Positions 14,098-25,138 of a stretch of 64,000 nt of DNA are shown here, piece after piece; position 1 is the stretch's first letter, and each line of letters starts with the position of its first letter. The DNA is from a virus. Position numbers and translations under genes: made by a program. Location of the stretch: positions 1-64,000 of IMG/VR virus record IMGVR_UViG_3300042356_000309, one strand, 5' to 3'. The notes under the pieces were generated by a model. That model saw nothing but the letters and a program-made list of their open reading frames with translations. It made no database searches and had not been told where the DNA came from.

Positions 14098-14173
14098 GTA
14101 TTACAAGAAAGAAAATAATCAAGTCAAGATCAAAGAATTAGAAGAAAAGATTGCACAGCTTGATAAAAAGTAA
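14054..14173 (+). CDS. 39-residue basic coiled-coil peptide
   Basis: Starts at the ATG in ATATATGAAGC. It has a very basic first half, then heptad-like NNQVKIKELEEKIAQLDKK, a short coiled coil. It overlaps the end of the possible frame at 13858-14097. Function unknown. Confidence 0.5.
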   Translation: MKLIKLRKTLKTCLKYYKKENNQVKIKELEEKIAQLDKK

Positions 14174-14196
14174 TACCTTTGGTAAAACAGAAGGTA

Positions 14197-14376
14197 ATGA
14201 ACACTAACCTAGTTACATATGTAAACTCAACCATGAACGAGTTCCACGAGCTCGGTTCAGATCTCTATGAGGCAATGATCGACATGGATCAAAAGGCTGT
14301 AAACGATACAGTTATTAAACTCAAGAAGATGTTGAGTGAAATACAAAAGTCCTACCATGAGGAAACAACTTTATGA
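14197..14376 (+). CDS. Hypothetical helical protein, 59 residues
   Basis: The ATG at 14197 is used; the frame is open further upstream only from a TTG at 14179. Almost fully helical and acidic (MNEFHELGSDLYEAMIDMDQ). It overlaps the following gene start by 20 bp. Confidence 0.65.
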   Translation: MNTNLVTYVNSTMNEFHELGSDLYEAMIDMDQKAVNDTVIKLKKMLSEIQKSYHEETTL

Positions 14377-15526
14377 GTTAGCTCTAAAACTATATAGAGA
14401 AAGCACAATAACAAAATCAGAAGCCACCAGACGTGCGTGTGAGCATTTAGGAACACAATACTCAGACGTAATAAGAAGAAGCGTTAGCGACTATATTACA
14501 TCTAAACTAGAAAAGGTTGATGAAGGTATAGTAAATGCCTCTGAGTCTGTTGAGGTTAACTACGAGAACGTGCCACATCTTTGGCTAAAGACAAAGGGTG
14601 CATCGTTATTTGTAAAGAACCCCTGGCATGGCACTAAGGATATAGACTTCCAGTCTGTCATAGACTCGTGTATGTCTGAGTATCAAGAAGTACCAAAAAT
14701 TGGTATTCCTAAATCAAGGTCATTCGATAGACTTATATGGACTGACGTTCATATAGGTATGGACGCACACGGAAATGGAATGTCTCTCTATCCAATGGAC
14801 TGGAATGAGGAAACTCTAATGTCTAGGATAGATATCATGGTTAATTTTGTCCTTGAGAACAAGTCATCTAACATACTTGTTATAGATGAGCTTGGTGACT
14901 TCATGGATGGATGGAACGGTGAGACTACCAGAGGAGGCCATAAGCTACCTCAGAACATGTCTAACCAAGAGGCGTTTGATGTTGGACTCAGAGCAAAGCT
15001 AAGGCTTGTTGATGCACTATCGAACCACTACAAGTACGTAACTTGTAACAACATATGCAACGATAACCATGCTGGTTCATTTGGGTATGTAGTTAACTCT
15101 GCGTTCAAGAGTATTGTTGACTGTAAGTACGATAACGTTTCTATTAACAACTACAACAAGTTTATATCGCACTACGTGATGGGTGACCACTGTTTCATAA
15201 TCACTCATGGAAAGGACGACAAGAACCTTAAGTTTGGATTTAAGCCTATGCTAGATCCAAGGACATCTGAGAAGATCTCTCAGTACATAAGACACAACAA
15301 CCTATTAAACGAGTGTAAGTACATAGAGTTCAGCAAGGGTGACTCCCACCAGTGCCTGTTCGATATGTGTACGTCAGATGAGTTTGACTACTTTAACTTT
15401 CCTGCGTTCAGCCCATCATCACAGTGGGTTCAGACTAACTTCAAGAAAGGTAGGTCTGGATTCGTGATGCAGAACGTAGACATGCACTCAGACAGGAAGA
15501 ACATTAAACCGTTCTTCTTTAACTAA
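14357..15526 (+). CDS. Metallophosphoesterase with N-terminal helix-turn-helix (389 residues)
   Basis: Calcineurin-like phosphoesterase signatures in order: WTDVHIGMD (D-x-H), ELGDFMDG (G-D), a GNHD-like NICNDNHAG, ITHGKDD (G-H) and KGDSHQC. These residues bind two metal ions in MRE11/SbcD and related phosphatases. The first ~50 residues (LALKLYRESTITKSEATRRACEHLG) form a helix-turn-helix-like module, so the enzyme probably acts on DNA. The ATG at 14357 is preferred over a GTG at 14336. It is the last rightward gene and faces the 3192-residue late gene. Confidence 0.8.
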   Translation: MRKQLYELALKLYRESTITKSEATRRACEHLGTQYSDVIRRSVSDYITSKLEKVDEGIVNASESVEVNYENVPHLWLKTKGASLFVKNPWHGTKDIDFQSVIDSCMSEYQEVPKIGIPKSRSFDRLIWTDVHIGMDAHGNGMSLYPMDWNEETLMSRIDIMVNFVLENKSSNILVIDELGDFMDGWNGETTRGGHKLPQNMSNQEAFDVGLRAKLRLVDALSNHYKYVTCNNICNDNHAGSFGYVVNSAFKSIVDCKYDNVSINNYNKFISHYVMGDHCFIITHGKDDKNLKFGFKPMLDPRTSEKISQYIRHNNLLNECKYIEFSKGDSHQCLFDMCTSDEFDYFNFPAFSPSSQWVQTNFKKGRSGFVMQNVDMHSDRKNIKPFFFN

Positions 15527-15527
15527 G

Positions 15528-15547
15528 AAAGGGCCTAATGGCCCTTT
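15528..15547. terminator. Bidirectional terminator between convergent operons
   Basis: Perfect stem AAAGGGCC / GGCCCTTT with loop TAAT. A T run follows on the plus strand and an A run precedes, so it can stop the rightward operon (last gene ends 15526) and, less strongly, the leftward one (last gene ends 15550). Confidence 0.85.
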
Positions 15548-15549
15548 TT

Positions 15550-18500
15550 TTATTTGTTTTTGAAGTTTTCATTATAATATATCAGCGCAGTTTTAGATAT
15601 TCTAGAGTTTGTCTGTTTCATAATAGTATTTAATTCATCTAGTTCTTCGTCATCTAAACTTGCCCCATATCTCTCGTACATATAAAGAGCTTGCAGTTTA
15701 GGTTTATTTTCGAATACTATGTTTAACAGTCTTCTATCTAAACTCATATTATTTATGTAGTTATTATATTTATTATAATACGAATCTAATTCTGATTTAG
15801 TAACTGGTTTAAACCTTTCATCAATCATATCTAAAAGTTCTCCAACATTTAATTCTTTTCCAGAGTCATATATATCCTTTATATCATCATAAGTTTTTGT
15901 AGTATTATAATACTCCTCATCATTTTCTTCTATTAACATTTCAGCTATCCTGTCTTGTTCTTTTTTATCAAGAAGATTTTTATTAGTAGATCTAACTAAT
16001 TTTCTGCTTGTATTTTTGATAAATTCATCCGTTGCGATAGAAAAAGCTTCTCCCATATCAGTCTTATCATCAAACATTCCATTAGCAACAGCATACAGTA
16101 TAGATAATGTAGGATTTGTAGATTCAGATGTAATTATTTTTTCAACCATCGCTTGAGTTCTTATAGGAGACATTCCAAATATAGGTGCTATAGTTTTAAA
16201 TAAGCTATTTACATTATCATCATTTATACCTTCATACTCTGGACTTATTACCCTATTTTCCCATCCCCTTTGTTGTTTAAATATTTTCTCTCCTCTAAAT
16301 GTATCATAGTTTAATCCGTAAGCTATTCCAGCAGCAACCAATGGGTTTTTACCTAAAACGTTTTCTGGATAGAATGGAACTGATGATTTAACTGTATTCC
16401 AAAAAATATCATTATTTACATCGTAATCTACACCCCTAGAACTAAAAAAGAATTTTGTAATCATCTGTTCTGCAAATGTAGTAATTACTGAAAGCCCAGG
16501 AAGTTTTTTAATTCTTTTATATTTATACTCTCCGTTCTCATCTTTTTCTCCAGTAAATATTATATGATAGTTAGCTTTTTCGTATTCTGGTATAGAGTTT
16601 ATAGCATCCATCATTTTTTTGTTACAATCATCTTCATCTTCTGCTTCAGCACAAGCACGTTGTAGTAATACAGATATAGAGTATGCAGCTATTCCAGCAG
16701 ACATTATAGATCCTTGAATCATATTGCTTGCAAATCCGTAAGGATTTTTTGTAGCGTATTCCCTAGTTCTTCTAAGGCCTTGCATACCTGCATTAAAGTA
16801 TGGCATAACAGCATCTATATTTTTTGCATATTCTCCACCTTGATTAAAGTCAATAACCTCCCTAGCTTCTCTAACAGCATCATGCATTATATCTTCAAGG
16901 TCTTGTCCTTGAGGATCTAATCCATTATTTTCTTTTTTATATTTTTTAATTAGATCACTCTTTGTTTTTTCATATACAGAAAGTCTAAACGCCTCTTCTG
17001 ATTTTTCACCTAAATATGATACAACTTTTGCATAGGTAACCAGAGTCTTTCTAGGTAATGAAAGAACTGGTAAGCCAAATACTTCTATCGTATATTCTTT
17101 TGATAGAAGCTGTCTAATTCCATCGGAAGACATGTAGTCCATTGCTCCACCATGCTCTAGGTATTCTCTTTTAATATTCTTATACTTTATTCCAAAAGAA
17201 GCTCTTAAGAAATTCTTTACAAAATCAAATGCAAGATGAGGAGCTCCATAAAATTTTCCAATAATTGGCATTTTACCATATACATCTGATAAAAATAAAA
17301 TGTTAGAAAAGTCAGCAGGAACGTTACCAAGTATAAAGAATGGGTTTCCAGATGTAGCAAAGAATCTTAAAAGAGATCCTCCAGATAATTTACCTATTTG
17401 TTTTAGTGTATCTGGAACATTATTTAAATCAAGTATTTGATCTGCATATTTATTCTTTACGATCATCTTTCTTTTTACACCTTTCTTATAAAATATTACT
17501 TCTTTATATCCAAGAGGTATTTTATTCTTATCGTATTTGTATATTAATGATCCTGTCTTAGTTTTTCCTATAACTGGATTATCTAAAAATATTTCAGATA
17601 ACGCTTGTTTTTCTATATCAGTAGCATTTTCTATACTATCATTTATAGCATTAAGAAGTTTATTCTCAAAGTTTTTTCTTTCAGATGCATTTATTGCCAT
17701 CATCATTAGCCACCTTGTGTCAGAGGCAAATGCATTTTCGTTTTCATCACCAAGTCTTTTTATATCATCACTCTTTATACCTAGTGTTTTTGACATTGTG
17801 TCTATCTCAGTTGATGTAAACTGATCCTCACCTATTATATATTTAAGAGTTTTAATTGGAGAGTACTCAATGTCTTTTAATGTATTGTATGTCTCTTCAT
17901 TTATTCTGCCAGATTTAAAAGCATTTCTTAAATTTTCTTCATAAACCTTGAAGTATTCATTTGTTCTATTTTCAAAATCTGCATACTTCTTATCTCCAAT
18001 AGCATTTTTTATTTCTTGCAAATCTGCCTGAGCTTCAGCTGTAGAGTATCCATCCATACCCTTATACGGCTTCATTCCTCTTTCAGCTCTATTTTTATTA
18101 ATAGCTATAATACGTTTTGCGTATATCATGGCGTTAAGAAGATCCATATCTTTAACGCTAAGCAATAAATTTCTATTTAACTTTCTTCCATATATCTTTT
18201 TCTGAGCCTCTTTAAATCTTTCGTTTGCCCATCCAGAAGCACCAGCTTTATTTACTAATAAATTTAAAGCTCTCTTTGAGTATACACCAGCTATATTTCT
18301 TAAAGCTCTTTTTGCATCAGCTTGTCTATCTTCAAACTTTTGTATATACTCTTCAGCTAAATCTTTAGCCTTGGTCTTTTTTGTTCTTTCTTTTATATAT
18401 TTTTTATTTTCATCTAATATATCTAAAGCCTTAACGTTCTTTAGGCCCTTCTGTCTTCTGGCCTTAGTTATACTTGTAGCGTTTCTTTTAGTGTCTATTG

Positions 18501-21500
18501 ATCCAGACATTCTTTCTCCCTTAAATGTAGCTACAGTTCCATCCATTGAAGTTATAGTAGCCTTACCTCCGTACACTATAATCTCATCTCCCACCTTGTA
18601 AACGTCAGCCTCTTGTTCCTTGAATGGAATGTTCTCTTCAATAGGCGTTAGCTCCTTAACTGTCTGAGCTCTCAACTGGTCACCCTTCCACTTAGATACA
18701 AGCATATCGTACCCATTGTCAGCAGCCACCTTACTGATCCATGCAGCCTGGTAGTTAGGACTGAATGCCTGTCCAGGACGTACTTCTAAGAACTGTCTTT
18801 TAGCTTCGTCATAGAAGTTTTCTTGGTCTTCCTGTAGGTAGTATACCTTGTCTTTAGGTACAACAACAGTATGAAGTACTGGACCAACTCCAGCCTCCTT
18901 CTGACCCTCCTGTGTATAGAACTGAGCAACACCTCCAACAGAGCTTAGTGCAGCTGCCTCGTCTCTACCAGTTATCATGTTATCTCCAGATCTAGGCTTG
19001 ATGGTTTCTCTCTTCTGATTAGAGTAGTGATGGAATATATAGTTTCCGTTACCGTCTTCAGTAAGTTTGTCAGCTACTTCCTTTTGAAGAGCCTTCTGTC
19101 TTCTTGGAGCAGGTCCTTGATCTTGTATTTTAGATGTGTTTACTCTAAGTCCTCTAACAGAAACACCAGATGTTGGAAATATCTTATTCTCTCTTTCCTT
19201 AGATGCTACAATATCATTTGTCTCAAAGTCCTCAAATACTTCTGACCAATTAAACCTATCTTTTAGTATATGAAGAGTTACTTTATTATTAGCTTTTTCA
19301 GATTGAATTGCTTTTGGATATGATTCATGCTTATCTGAATTAACATCTTTAACCTTACCTCTTAATTCTAACACAGCATAAACTTGTCCACCTTTATCCC
19401 TTTTAACTCCTTCTTTTAGCATAGGTTCAGTAAACATCTCAGATAATGCTTGAGTCATGTTTGCTGCGGATATAGATAGCTTTCCAGTTTTTGTAATACC
19501 CTTAAAGTATTTATTTTGAATGCCTTGAGAAAATAATTTTCCAAATTGTTCAACAGATTTAGGGTTTGATCTTATAACATTAGCAGCTTCTTTTATTAAT
19601 TCTTCAACAAAAGTTTTTCTATCCTCAAATGATGTAATATCTGGATTCAATAATTCCTTTATTCTTGATGCTAAAATATCAACAGAATCTGATTTATTTA
19701 ATTTAAATTGAGTTCCTAATCCAACAAGTTTTATTCTATATTGTTTATTTCCTTTTTTATCAAGAACTGGTTTACCATCTTTCTTTATTAATGTCTTTTT
19801 TTCTCTTGTAACTTTTGCAGCATTATTAAGCATTGTTTTTAACTGAGATGGAGTTATGGAAAAATTCTTATCAAATGCCTTAGATAAAAAGAAATCAAGA
19901 ACTGAGTTAGACATCGTAGTACTTGATAATAATTTATCATAAGGAGCAGTTGTAAGACCCATATAAATAACACCACCATTTTGTTCAAATACCTTGTTTA
20001 GATCTTTAGCCATTTTATTGGCCGTTTCATCTGTACTTGCCCAAAAATAACCATCTTCATGAAATTTAATAGGATAGAATACACCTCCTTTACCTTCTAC
20101 TAATATTTCTCCATCTTTATAAATCATTCCTGAGAAAGCTGCGTCAGGTTGATGAAGGAACATATATTCACCATTAAAATCTTTTATGGATTTATTTCTA
20201 GTTATGTATCCATCATCTTCAAGTTTCTTAAACTTATTTCCATTTTTATCAAATACAAATGTAAGTTTAGATACAAAGTCAGAAAAATTAGACTGGAATC
20301 TTTTATTTGCATTTGATATTTCAGTACTAGATTCAATTTTCTTTACATCTTTTTGTTTTATAGTCTTACCCTTAGCAGTCTTTCTAGCAATAGTAGTAAG
20401 TACATCGTAAACCTCATTCCTATTGAATGGATTTAATCCAAATGATTTAGCTATTCTGTCTATCCATCTCTTGATTACATCCTTAACAGATTCTGGAGCT
20501 TCCATATAATACTCAGACAACATACCAACTAACTCGGATACCTTTTCCTCGTTCTGTATATTCTCCTCGTATTGAGATGCAAAATCATCTAAGTATTTTT
20601 TTAACTTTGGATTACTATCTATCTTCTTAGATACAGCCTCAATCATTTTTCTTGTAGTCAAAGCTGCATTTGCTTCAGTCTTAACTGCGTTAATAAGTAC
20701 TGCATGGAATACCTCATGGGCTACAGTTCTTGCGTTAGCCTGTTCTAAGTTAATGTGTATCTCTCCAGTTGCAGGATCAAAATAACCTCCAGACTCAGTA
20801 TCTCCAGCAATAGCAGCAAATGAATCCCGTGTATCGTGAACAATGAACTTTGTGTTAGGTAGTATTCTAGAAACTGCCTTAGCTGCGTTAGCAACTATCT
20901 TAGCCATTCTAGGCTTAGATATCTGAGCAGCACGATTTTCAATCTCTACGTCAGTACCAGATATAACTGTACCTGTTGATGATTGTGAAGGAGCAGTTTG
21001 CTCAAACACGTTTGGCAACCTTCCCTCTTTTAACGCTTTTGCAATTTCCTTGAACTGAGCTCCACTAAACTGCATAGGATTTTTACCTGTACCTCCAGTC
21101 TTTACGTTCTGAAAAGACCCAAGATCAAATAGTGATTCTTGATCTGCTAGTCTACCAAACTCAATGGCCTGCTCTCTAGATGACTCTGGAGCCACAACGT
21201 TTAGATCGATAGACATCTCGTTAGAGTTAGGGAACTTATAGATACCTACCTTAACAGTTTCGTTGTCACCAATCTTATCTGCGTGCTGCTCAACGAAGTC
21301 TGCAATCATTTCTGGAGTAGCTTCCTCAACAGTTGTATTAATACTAACTACTGGTACAACTAATCCTACACCGTCATAAACTGTTCCATCAAGATTAAAC
21401 GTTGCCCCATCCTCTGCTTCTGGAGTTACTGCCTTTACTCTTTCTAGTTCTTGAGAAGAGTTGGTAGCAATTGTAGGTTTGTCTATAACAACTTCTTCTG

Positions 21501-24500
21501 CAACAGGTTGTTGCACAACTGTTTCCTCCAAAGCAGCTAGTTCTGCATCATATTTAGCATTTACAGCTTCTTCAATGGTTTGGTCATTGTTAACTTGATA
21601 AGTTTCTTTAAGACCATCTTCTGTATAAGTATTAAGTTCTTCTTGTCTTCTTGTTTCTATATCAGCTTTCTGAGCCTCTACATCTACTACTTGCGTCTCC
21701 TGGAGCCCACCGCCTGCGATAGTGCTATCGCCAAGATTTGTTTCTGGCTGCGTGGCTTGCCCGACTGTCCCTTCTCCTTGCCCGACTTGAGGTTGTCCTT
21801 CATTAGTTCCCTCACGTTGTACGACACCGCCTTCTGCTGTGCCTTCTTGCTGCTGTTCTGTGCTTTTCTTAATGGCATTTTTAGATATTTTTTTTAGTTC
21901 ATCATTAATCTGCTCTATCCTTTCTTTCTGGCCAGCAACTAGAGCCTCATCCTTACCAGCTATCTCTTCTTCTAGTTCTTGTTTTTCTAATAATAAGCTA
22001 TATGACTCTATCTTATCAGAAGTAGATAATTTATTTGGAATAGAATCCAATAACTCTCCAGTTTTTTTAACAAATTTTATCTTTGCATCAGCTTCATCTT
22101 TAGATATTTCTCCCTTTTGAAGCAGTATACCTACACTTGTTATATATGCATCCCTATTTCTTACATCAGATGTATAATCATAAAATTTCTTAAACTCTTT
22201 ATTTGCAGATGCAGATGCCATCCTGTTTGTTACTATGCTTGCACCATTAGACATCGTACCAAATATAGCACCACCTGCCATTCCTAAAACTACATTTTCA
22301 GCTAATGATGATATATACTCTTTTCTACCTTCATCAGTACTAAGATCTGGAGCATCTTTAAAATAATCTAGATTATATGCAGCATTTATAGCTGCCTTCA
22401 TTCCTCCTTCAAATATAAATTGAGTTCCTTCTGTACCTCCTTCTGCAACTGCACCAACAGTAACATCAAACGCTCCAGCCGCAATAGCCTTTCCTATGTT
22501 CTTAGATATCTCCCTTTTAATAGTTTCTTCAGTAGCATCTTTTGGTAGGCCAGCTAATGATCTGCCTATTATAGATGTTATAACTCTTGAGTTAACTGGG
22601 GCCTTCATTTGTTCAAATCCATACTTCTCCAGCTTACCCATGACAAGTCCATAAGCAAAACCGTATGCATTTTTTTCTAATATTCCCATGTTGTCAAACT
22701 CTTCTGCTGTCATTTGCTCCCTCATGTCTGCATATGCCCCAAGTATAAATCCAACTGATCCTCCAAGAGATGACCCCAAAGTTCCTCCAAGAGACCCTAT
22801 AGCTTTTTCCCATATACTCCTATCTTCAGAAGACATCCATTCTGGAGTTGTTTCTTCCATAAATCCAAGTGATGACATAGTTTCTACACCAAGCTTTTTA
22901 GAATCTACTATAAATCTTGAAATGTCTCCATATACCTTATTGTTTATTTCTTCTGGAGTCATTCCTTTTTCCAACATGTTATTATATAATGTTGGTTCTA
23001 CAAAATTTTTAGCATCTAATCCTAACTTAACTAGATCCGTCTCTACATACATAATAGCTTCAGCTATTCCCATAGATGCATCCATAAAATTAGATATAAA
23101 TGAACCTACAATACCACCACTTTGTTCTCTTTCAAGAGAATTTAAACCTGCTGTTTTTTCTAGGCCTATAGATAGTTTATCTAAGTTTGCAGAAGATTGC
23201 TCGTAGTTGTATTTATCCTGCTCTACCTCTATTGTCTTTTTGTCTATTTCTTCTTGAGCTTTTTGAAAATCAAACGGATAATTTTTTATTACTTCAAGAT
23301 TTTCATTTGCTAGATTTAAATATGTTTTATCTTTAGTTTTATCGTATTCTTTTTGATAATAATCAGCCTCTGCCTTTTTAGATTTTAAGAAGTCCTCCTC
23401 AAATCTTACTCTGCTTATGAGTCCACCTAAATCATTGTTTGATTTTTGATATATTTTATATGCTGAATTAGATTGTTCTTCTACACTTTTAGCAATATTC
23501 TGCCACATGTCACCTCCTAGAGATACATTCTTATCCATCATATTTTTATATACTGATGGGTTCCTGTATATCATATCGATCATTGCTCTCTCATACTCAT
23601 CTTTATTTACAGCATTGATGTCTCCGTTATTAGAGTTAAACTTTCTCTCTAATATCCTAAAGTCTTTCTCTTTATTCCAAGTATCTATTAACCAGTCAGA
23701 AATTTCTTGAGGCGTGCTGTCTAGAGAAAATTTATTTTGTCCAGGAGAGGTTATATTATCTCCATCTATAAAGAATCCATACTTATTCCAAAGAGATGAG
23801 TACTCTCCAGAATTTATTGATTTCTTTACATCATCATAAAAATCAATATCTAGATTAGAAAAGTATTTTTCATCATCTTTATCTACTGTAAAGTATCTCT
23901 TTTTAGTTTCTCCGTATACCTCTTTCTTTTTTTCTATTTCTTTTTCAGCTTCACTCTGAAGGTAATTCCACTCTCCCCAATAATTTTGATTATAATAAAG
24001 ATATGCCTTACCCATATCTATCTCTTCACCCTCTAAGCTATACATCTTTGATCCGTCTGGACTTTTATATGTATTCTCCTGTATCCATTCTGGGAATGAT
24101 GGGAATTTTTTATAAGATTTTCCAGAAATAAATTCATGAAATTTATCAACAGCAGATTTGTTTGATTCATTTATTTCTTTCTGTATATCTATCTTTGTTT
24201 TTAAGTTCTCAGTAAATCCTTTTGTACGTCTCTCTATTTCTTCAAACTTACTTCTTGCTGGATCAATAACAGCTTCAGTGAACCACTCTATTAATTTTTT
24301 TCTTGGTTTTTTAATAGATTTACCATCTAAATAAACCGTAGCCTCCTCCATTGTTTCTTTAAACTGACCTGTTTCTGGATCATATAATGACCCAGATGTC
24401 ATATAGTCTCTAGTTGAGGCATACTCTAGTTCCTTTCCTACAGGAACCATAGCAGGTATAAGCCCAGACTGTCTTAGTAAGAAGGCTGTTCTTTCAGCGT

Positions 24501-25128
24501 CATTGGTCAATGAATTATACTCTTGTAGTTGCTGAATAGCTTTAGATGATGAGTTTGGATCGTACTCCCCCTTAGCAAATTTTTGAAAATCTACTTGACC
24601 TAACTTTGCAGCATTTTGCAAGTCCATAAGCATTTTTTCTTTGGGACTCATTTCATAGTTGTCCAAAACGCCCATTTGCTTCCTCCACTCTCTATCTGCA
24701 ATTTGAGAGTTCCAGTCTGTTTCTTGAAGATTACCCTTTAGTACTTCATCTTTTTCTATAGCATTTTGTACAGGGTATAGAATATTTTCTTTGTATTCTT
24801 GATCTGGACTTTTAGTAGTTGTTGTATCTACGTTTCTTTGCAAAGACGAGGATACCGAAGGCTCTGGCATCCCCATTTCTGGTGTAGCCAATGAACCACT
24901 TGTTGGATCTTCCATTGATGGTGATACCAACTCTTCTTTTTTTTTTAATGGTGTATACTTTATGTCAAAAGTTTCAAAGTCAGTACTTTCAATACCGTCT
25001 CTAGTAAGTACACCGTGTACCTTTTTTCTGTAAATAGGGTCATTAAGCTGGTCTTCAAACTCACCTAATGTTTTTGTGTAGTAACCTCCTTCTGATAACT
25101 TATTGTATAAATCTTCTACTAACGCCAT
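15550..25128 (-). CDS. Giant polyvalent virion protein, probably ejected (3192 residues)
   Basis: By far the largest gene and the end of the late operon. Recognisable parts, N to C: helical coiled regions (about 1-1100) with glycine-rich hydrophobic segments near 780-800; a low-complexity Q/E/G/T linker (about 1100-1145); a zincin-type metalloprotease with AHEVFHAVL (HExxH at about residue 1471); a region with YIFHHYSNQ and repeated aromatic motifs (about 2025-2160) typical of large-polyvalent-protein-associated domains; and a C-terminal part with NPFFILGNVPADFSNILF (about 2600). Such proteins sit in the capsid and are injected with DNA. Codon use is A+T-rich throughout, with a slightly G+C-richer patch at the linker. 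Exact enzymatic activities are unproven. Confidence 0.8.
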   Translation of the reverse strand: MALVEDLYNKLSEGGYYTKTLGEFEDQLNDPIYRKKVHGVLTRDGIESTDFETFDIKYTPLKKKEELVSPSMEDPTSGSLATPEMGMPEPSVSSSLQRNVDTTTTKSPDQEYKENILYPVQNAIEKDEVLKGNLQETDWNSQIADREWRKQMGVLDNYEMSPKEKMLMDLQNAAKLGQVDFQKFAKGEYDPNSSSKAIQQLQEYNSLTNDAERTAFLLRQSGLIPAMVPVGKELEYASTRDYMTSGSLYDPETGQFKETMEEATVYLDGKSIKKPRKKLIEWFTEAVIDPARSKFEEIERRTKGFTENLKTKIDIQKEINESNKSAVDKFHEFISGKSYKKFPSFPEWIQENTYKSPDGSKMYSLEGEEIDMGKAYLYYNQNYWGEWNYLQSEAEKEIEKKKEVYGETKKRYFTVDKDDEKYFSNLDIDFYDDVKKSINSGEYSSLWNKYGFFIDGDNITSPGQNKFSLDSTPQEISDWLIDTWNKEKDFRILERKFNSNNGDINAVNKDEYERAMIDMIYRNPSVYKNMMDKNVSLGGDMWQNIAKSVEEQSNSAYKIYQKSNNDLGGLISRVRFEEDFLKSKKAEADYYQKEYDKTKDKTYLNLANENLEVIKNYPFDFQKAQEEIDKKTIEVEQDKYNYEQSSANLDKLSIGLEKTAGLNSLEREQSGGIVGSFISNFMDASMGIAEAIMYVETDLVKLGLDAKNFVEPTLYNNMLEKGMTPEEINNKVYGDISRFIVDSKKLGVETMSSLGFMEETTPEWMSSEDRSIWEKAIGSLGGTLGSSLGGSVGFILGAYADMREQMTAEEFDNMGILEKNAYGFAYGLVMGKLEKYGFEQMKAPVNSRVITSIIGRSLAGLPKDATEETIKREISKNIGKAIAAGAFDVTVGAVAEGGTEGTQFIFEGGMKAAINAAYNLDYFKDAPDLSTDEGRKEYISSLAENVVLGMAGGAIFGTMSNGASIVTNRMASASANKEFKKFYDYTSDVRNRDAYITSVGILLQKGEISKDEADAKIKFVKKTGELLDSIPNKLSTSDKIESYSLLLEKQELEEEIAGKDEALVAGQKERIEQINDELKKISKNAIKKSTEQQQEGTAEGGVVQREGTNEGQPQVGQGEGTVGQATQPETNLGDSTIAGGGLQETQVVDVEAQKADIETRRQEELNTYTEDGLKETYQVNNDQTIEEAVNAKYDAELAALEETVVQQPVAEEVVIDKPTIATNSSQELERVKAVTPEAEDGATFNLDGTVYDGVGLVVPVVSINTTVEEATPEMIADFVEQHADKIGDNETVKVGIYKFPNSNEMSIDLNVVAPESSREQAIEFGRLADQESLFDLGSFQNVKTGGTGKNPMQFSGAQFKEIAKALKEGRLPNVFEQTAPSQSSTGTVISGTDVEIENRAAQISKPRMAKIVANAAKAVSRILPNTKFIVHDTRDSFAAIAGDTESGGYFDPATGEIHINLEQANARTVAHEVFHAVLINAVKTEANAALTTRKMIEAVSKKIDSNPKLKKYLDDFASQYEENIQNEEKVSELVGMLSEYYMEAPESVKDVIKRWIDRIAKSFGLNPFNRNEVYDVLTTIARKTAKGKTIKQKDVKKIESSTEISNANKRFQSNFSDFVSKLTFVFDKNGNKFKKLEDDGYITRNKSIKDFNGEYMFLHQPDAAFSGMIYKDGEILVEGKGGVFYPIKFHEDGYFWASTDETANKMAKDLNKVFEQNGGVIYMGLTTAPYDKLLSSTTMSNSVLDFFLSKAFDKNFSITPSQLKTMLNNAAKVTREKKTLIKKDGKPVLDKKGNKQYRIKLVGLGTQFKLNKSDSVDILASRIKELLNPDITSFEDRKTFVEELIKEAANVIRSNPKSVEQFGKLFSQGIQNKYFKGITKTGKLSISAANMTQALSEMFTEPMLKEGVKRDKGGQVYAVLELRGKVKDVNSDKHESYPKAIQSEKANNKVTLHILKDRFNWSEVFEDFETNDIVASKERENKIFPTSGVSVRGLRVNTSKIQDQGPAPRRQKALQKEVADKLTEDGNGNYIFHHYSNQKRETIKPRSGDNMITGRDEAAALSSVGGVAQFYTQEGQKEAGVGPVLHTVVVPKDKVYYLQEDQENFYDEAKRQFLEVRPGQAFSPNYQAAWISKVAADNGYDMLVSKWKGDQLRAQTVKELTPIEENIPFKEQEADVYKVGDEIIVYGGKATITSMDGTVATFKGERMSGSIDTKRNATSITKARRQKGLKNVKALDILDENKKYIKERTKKTKAKDLAEEYIQKFEDRQADAKRALRNIAGVYSKRALNLLVNKAGASGWANERFKEAQKKIYGRKLNRNLLLSVKDMDLLNAMIYAKRIIAINKNRAERGMKPYKGMDGYSTAEAQADLQEIKNAIGDKKYADFENRTNEYFKVYEENLRNAFKSGRINEETYNTLKDIEYSPIKTLKYIIGEDQFTSTEIDTMSKTLGIKSDDIKRLGDENENAFASDTRWLMMMAINASERKNFENKLLNAINDSIENATDIEKQALSEIFLDNPVIGKTKTGSLIYKYDKNKIPLGYKEVIFYKKGVKRKMIVKNKYADQILDLNNVPDTLKQIGKLSGGSLLRFFATSGNPFFILGNVPADFSNILFLSDVYGKMPIIGKFYGAPHLAFDFVKNFLRASFGIKYKNIKREYLEHGGAMDYMSSDGIRQLLSKEYTIEVFGLPVLSLPRKTLVTYAKVVSYLGEKSEEAFRLSVYEKTKSDLIKKYKKENNGLDPQGQDLEDIMHDAVREAREVIDFNQGGEYAKNIDAVMPYFNAGMQGLRRTREYATKNPYGFASNMIQGSIMSAGIAAYSISVLLQRACAEAEDEDDCNKKMMDAINSIPEYEKANYHIIFTGEKDENGEYKYKRIKKLPGLSVITTFAEQMITKFFFSSRGVDYDVNNDIFWNTVKSSVPFYPENVLGKNPLVAAGIAYGLNYDTFRGEKIFKQQRGWENRVISPEYEGINDDNVNSLFKTIAPIFGMSPIRTQAMVEKIITSESTNPTLSILYAVANGMFDDKTDMGEAFSIATDEFIKNTSRKLVRSTNKNLLDKKEQDRIAEMLIEENDEEYYNTTKTYDDIKDIYDSGKELNVGELLDMIDERFKPVTKSELDSYYNKYNNYINNMSLDRRLLNIVFENKPKLQALYMYERYGASLDDEELDELNTIMKQTNSRISKTALIYYNENFKNK

Positions 25129-25138
25129 TGTTTTTATT

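Noticed and set aside
3791-15526. DNA polymerase, integrase or partition gene in the rightward operon
   Set aside because: I looked for their motifs in every sizeable frame and found none; only primase-helicase, helicase and nucleases are present.
16000-24000. Several plus-strand frames of 60-170 codons inside the giant gene
   Set aside because: All are shadows of the 3192-residue reading frame, which is continuous and protein-like.
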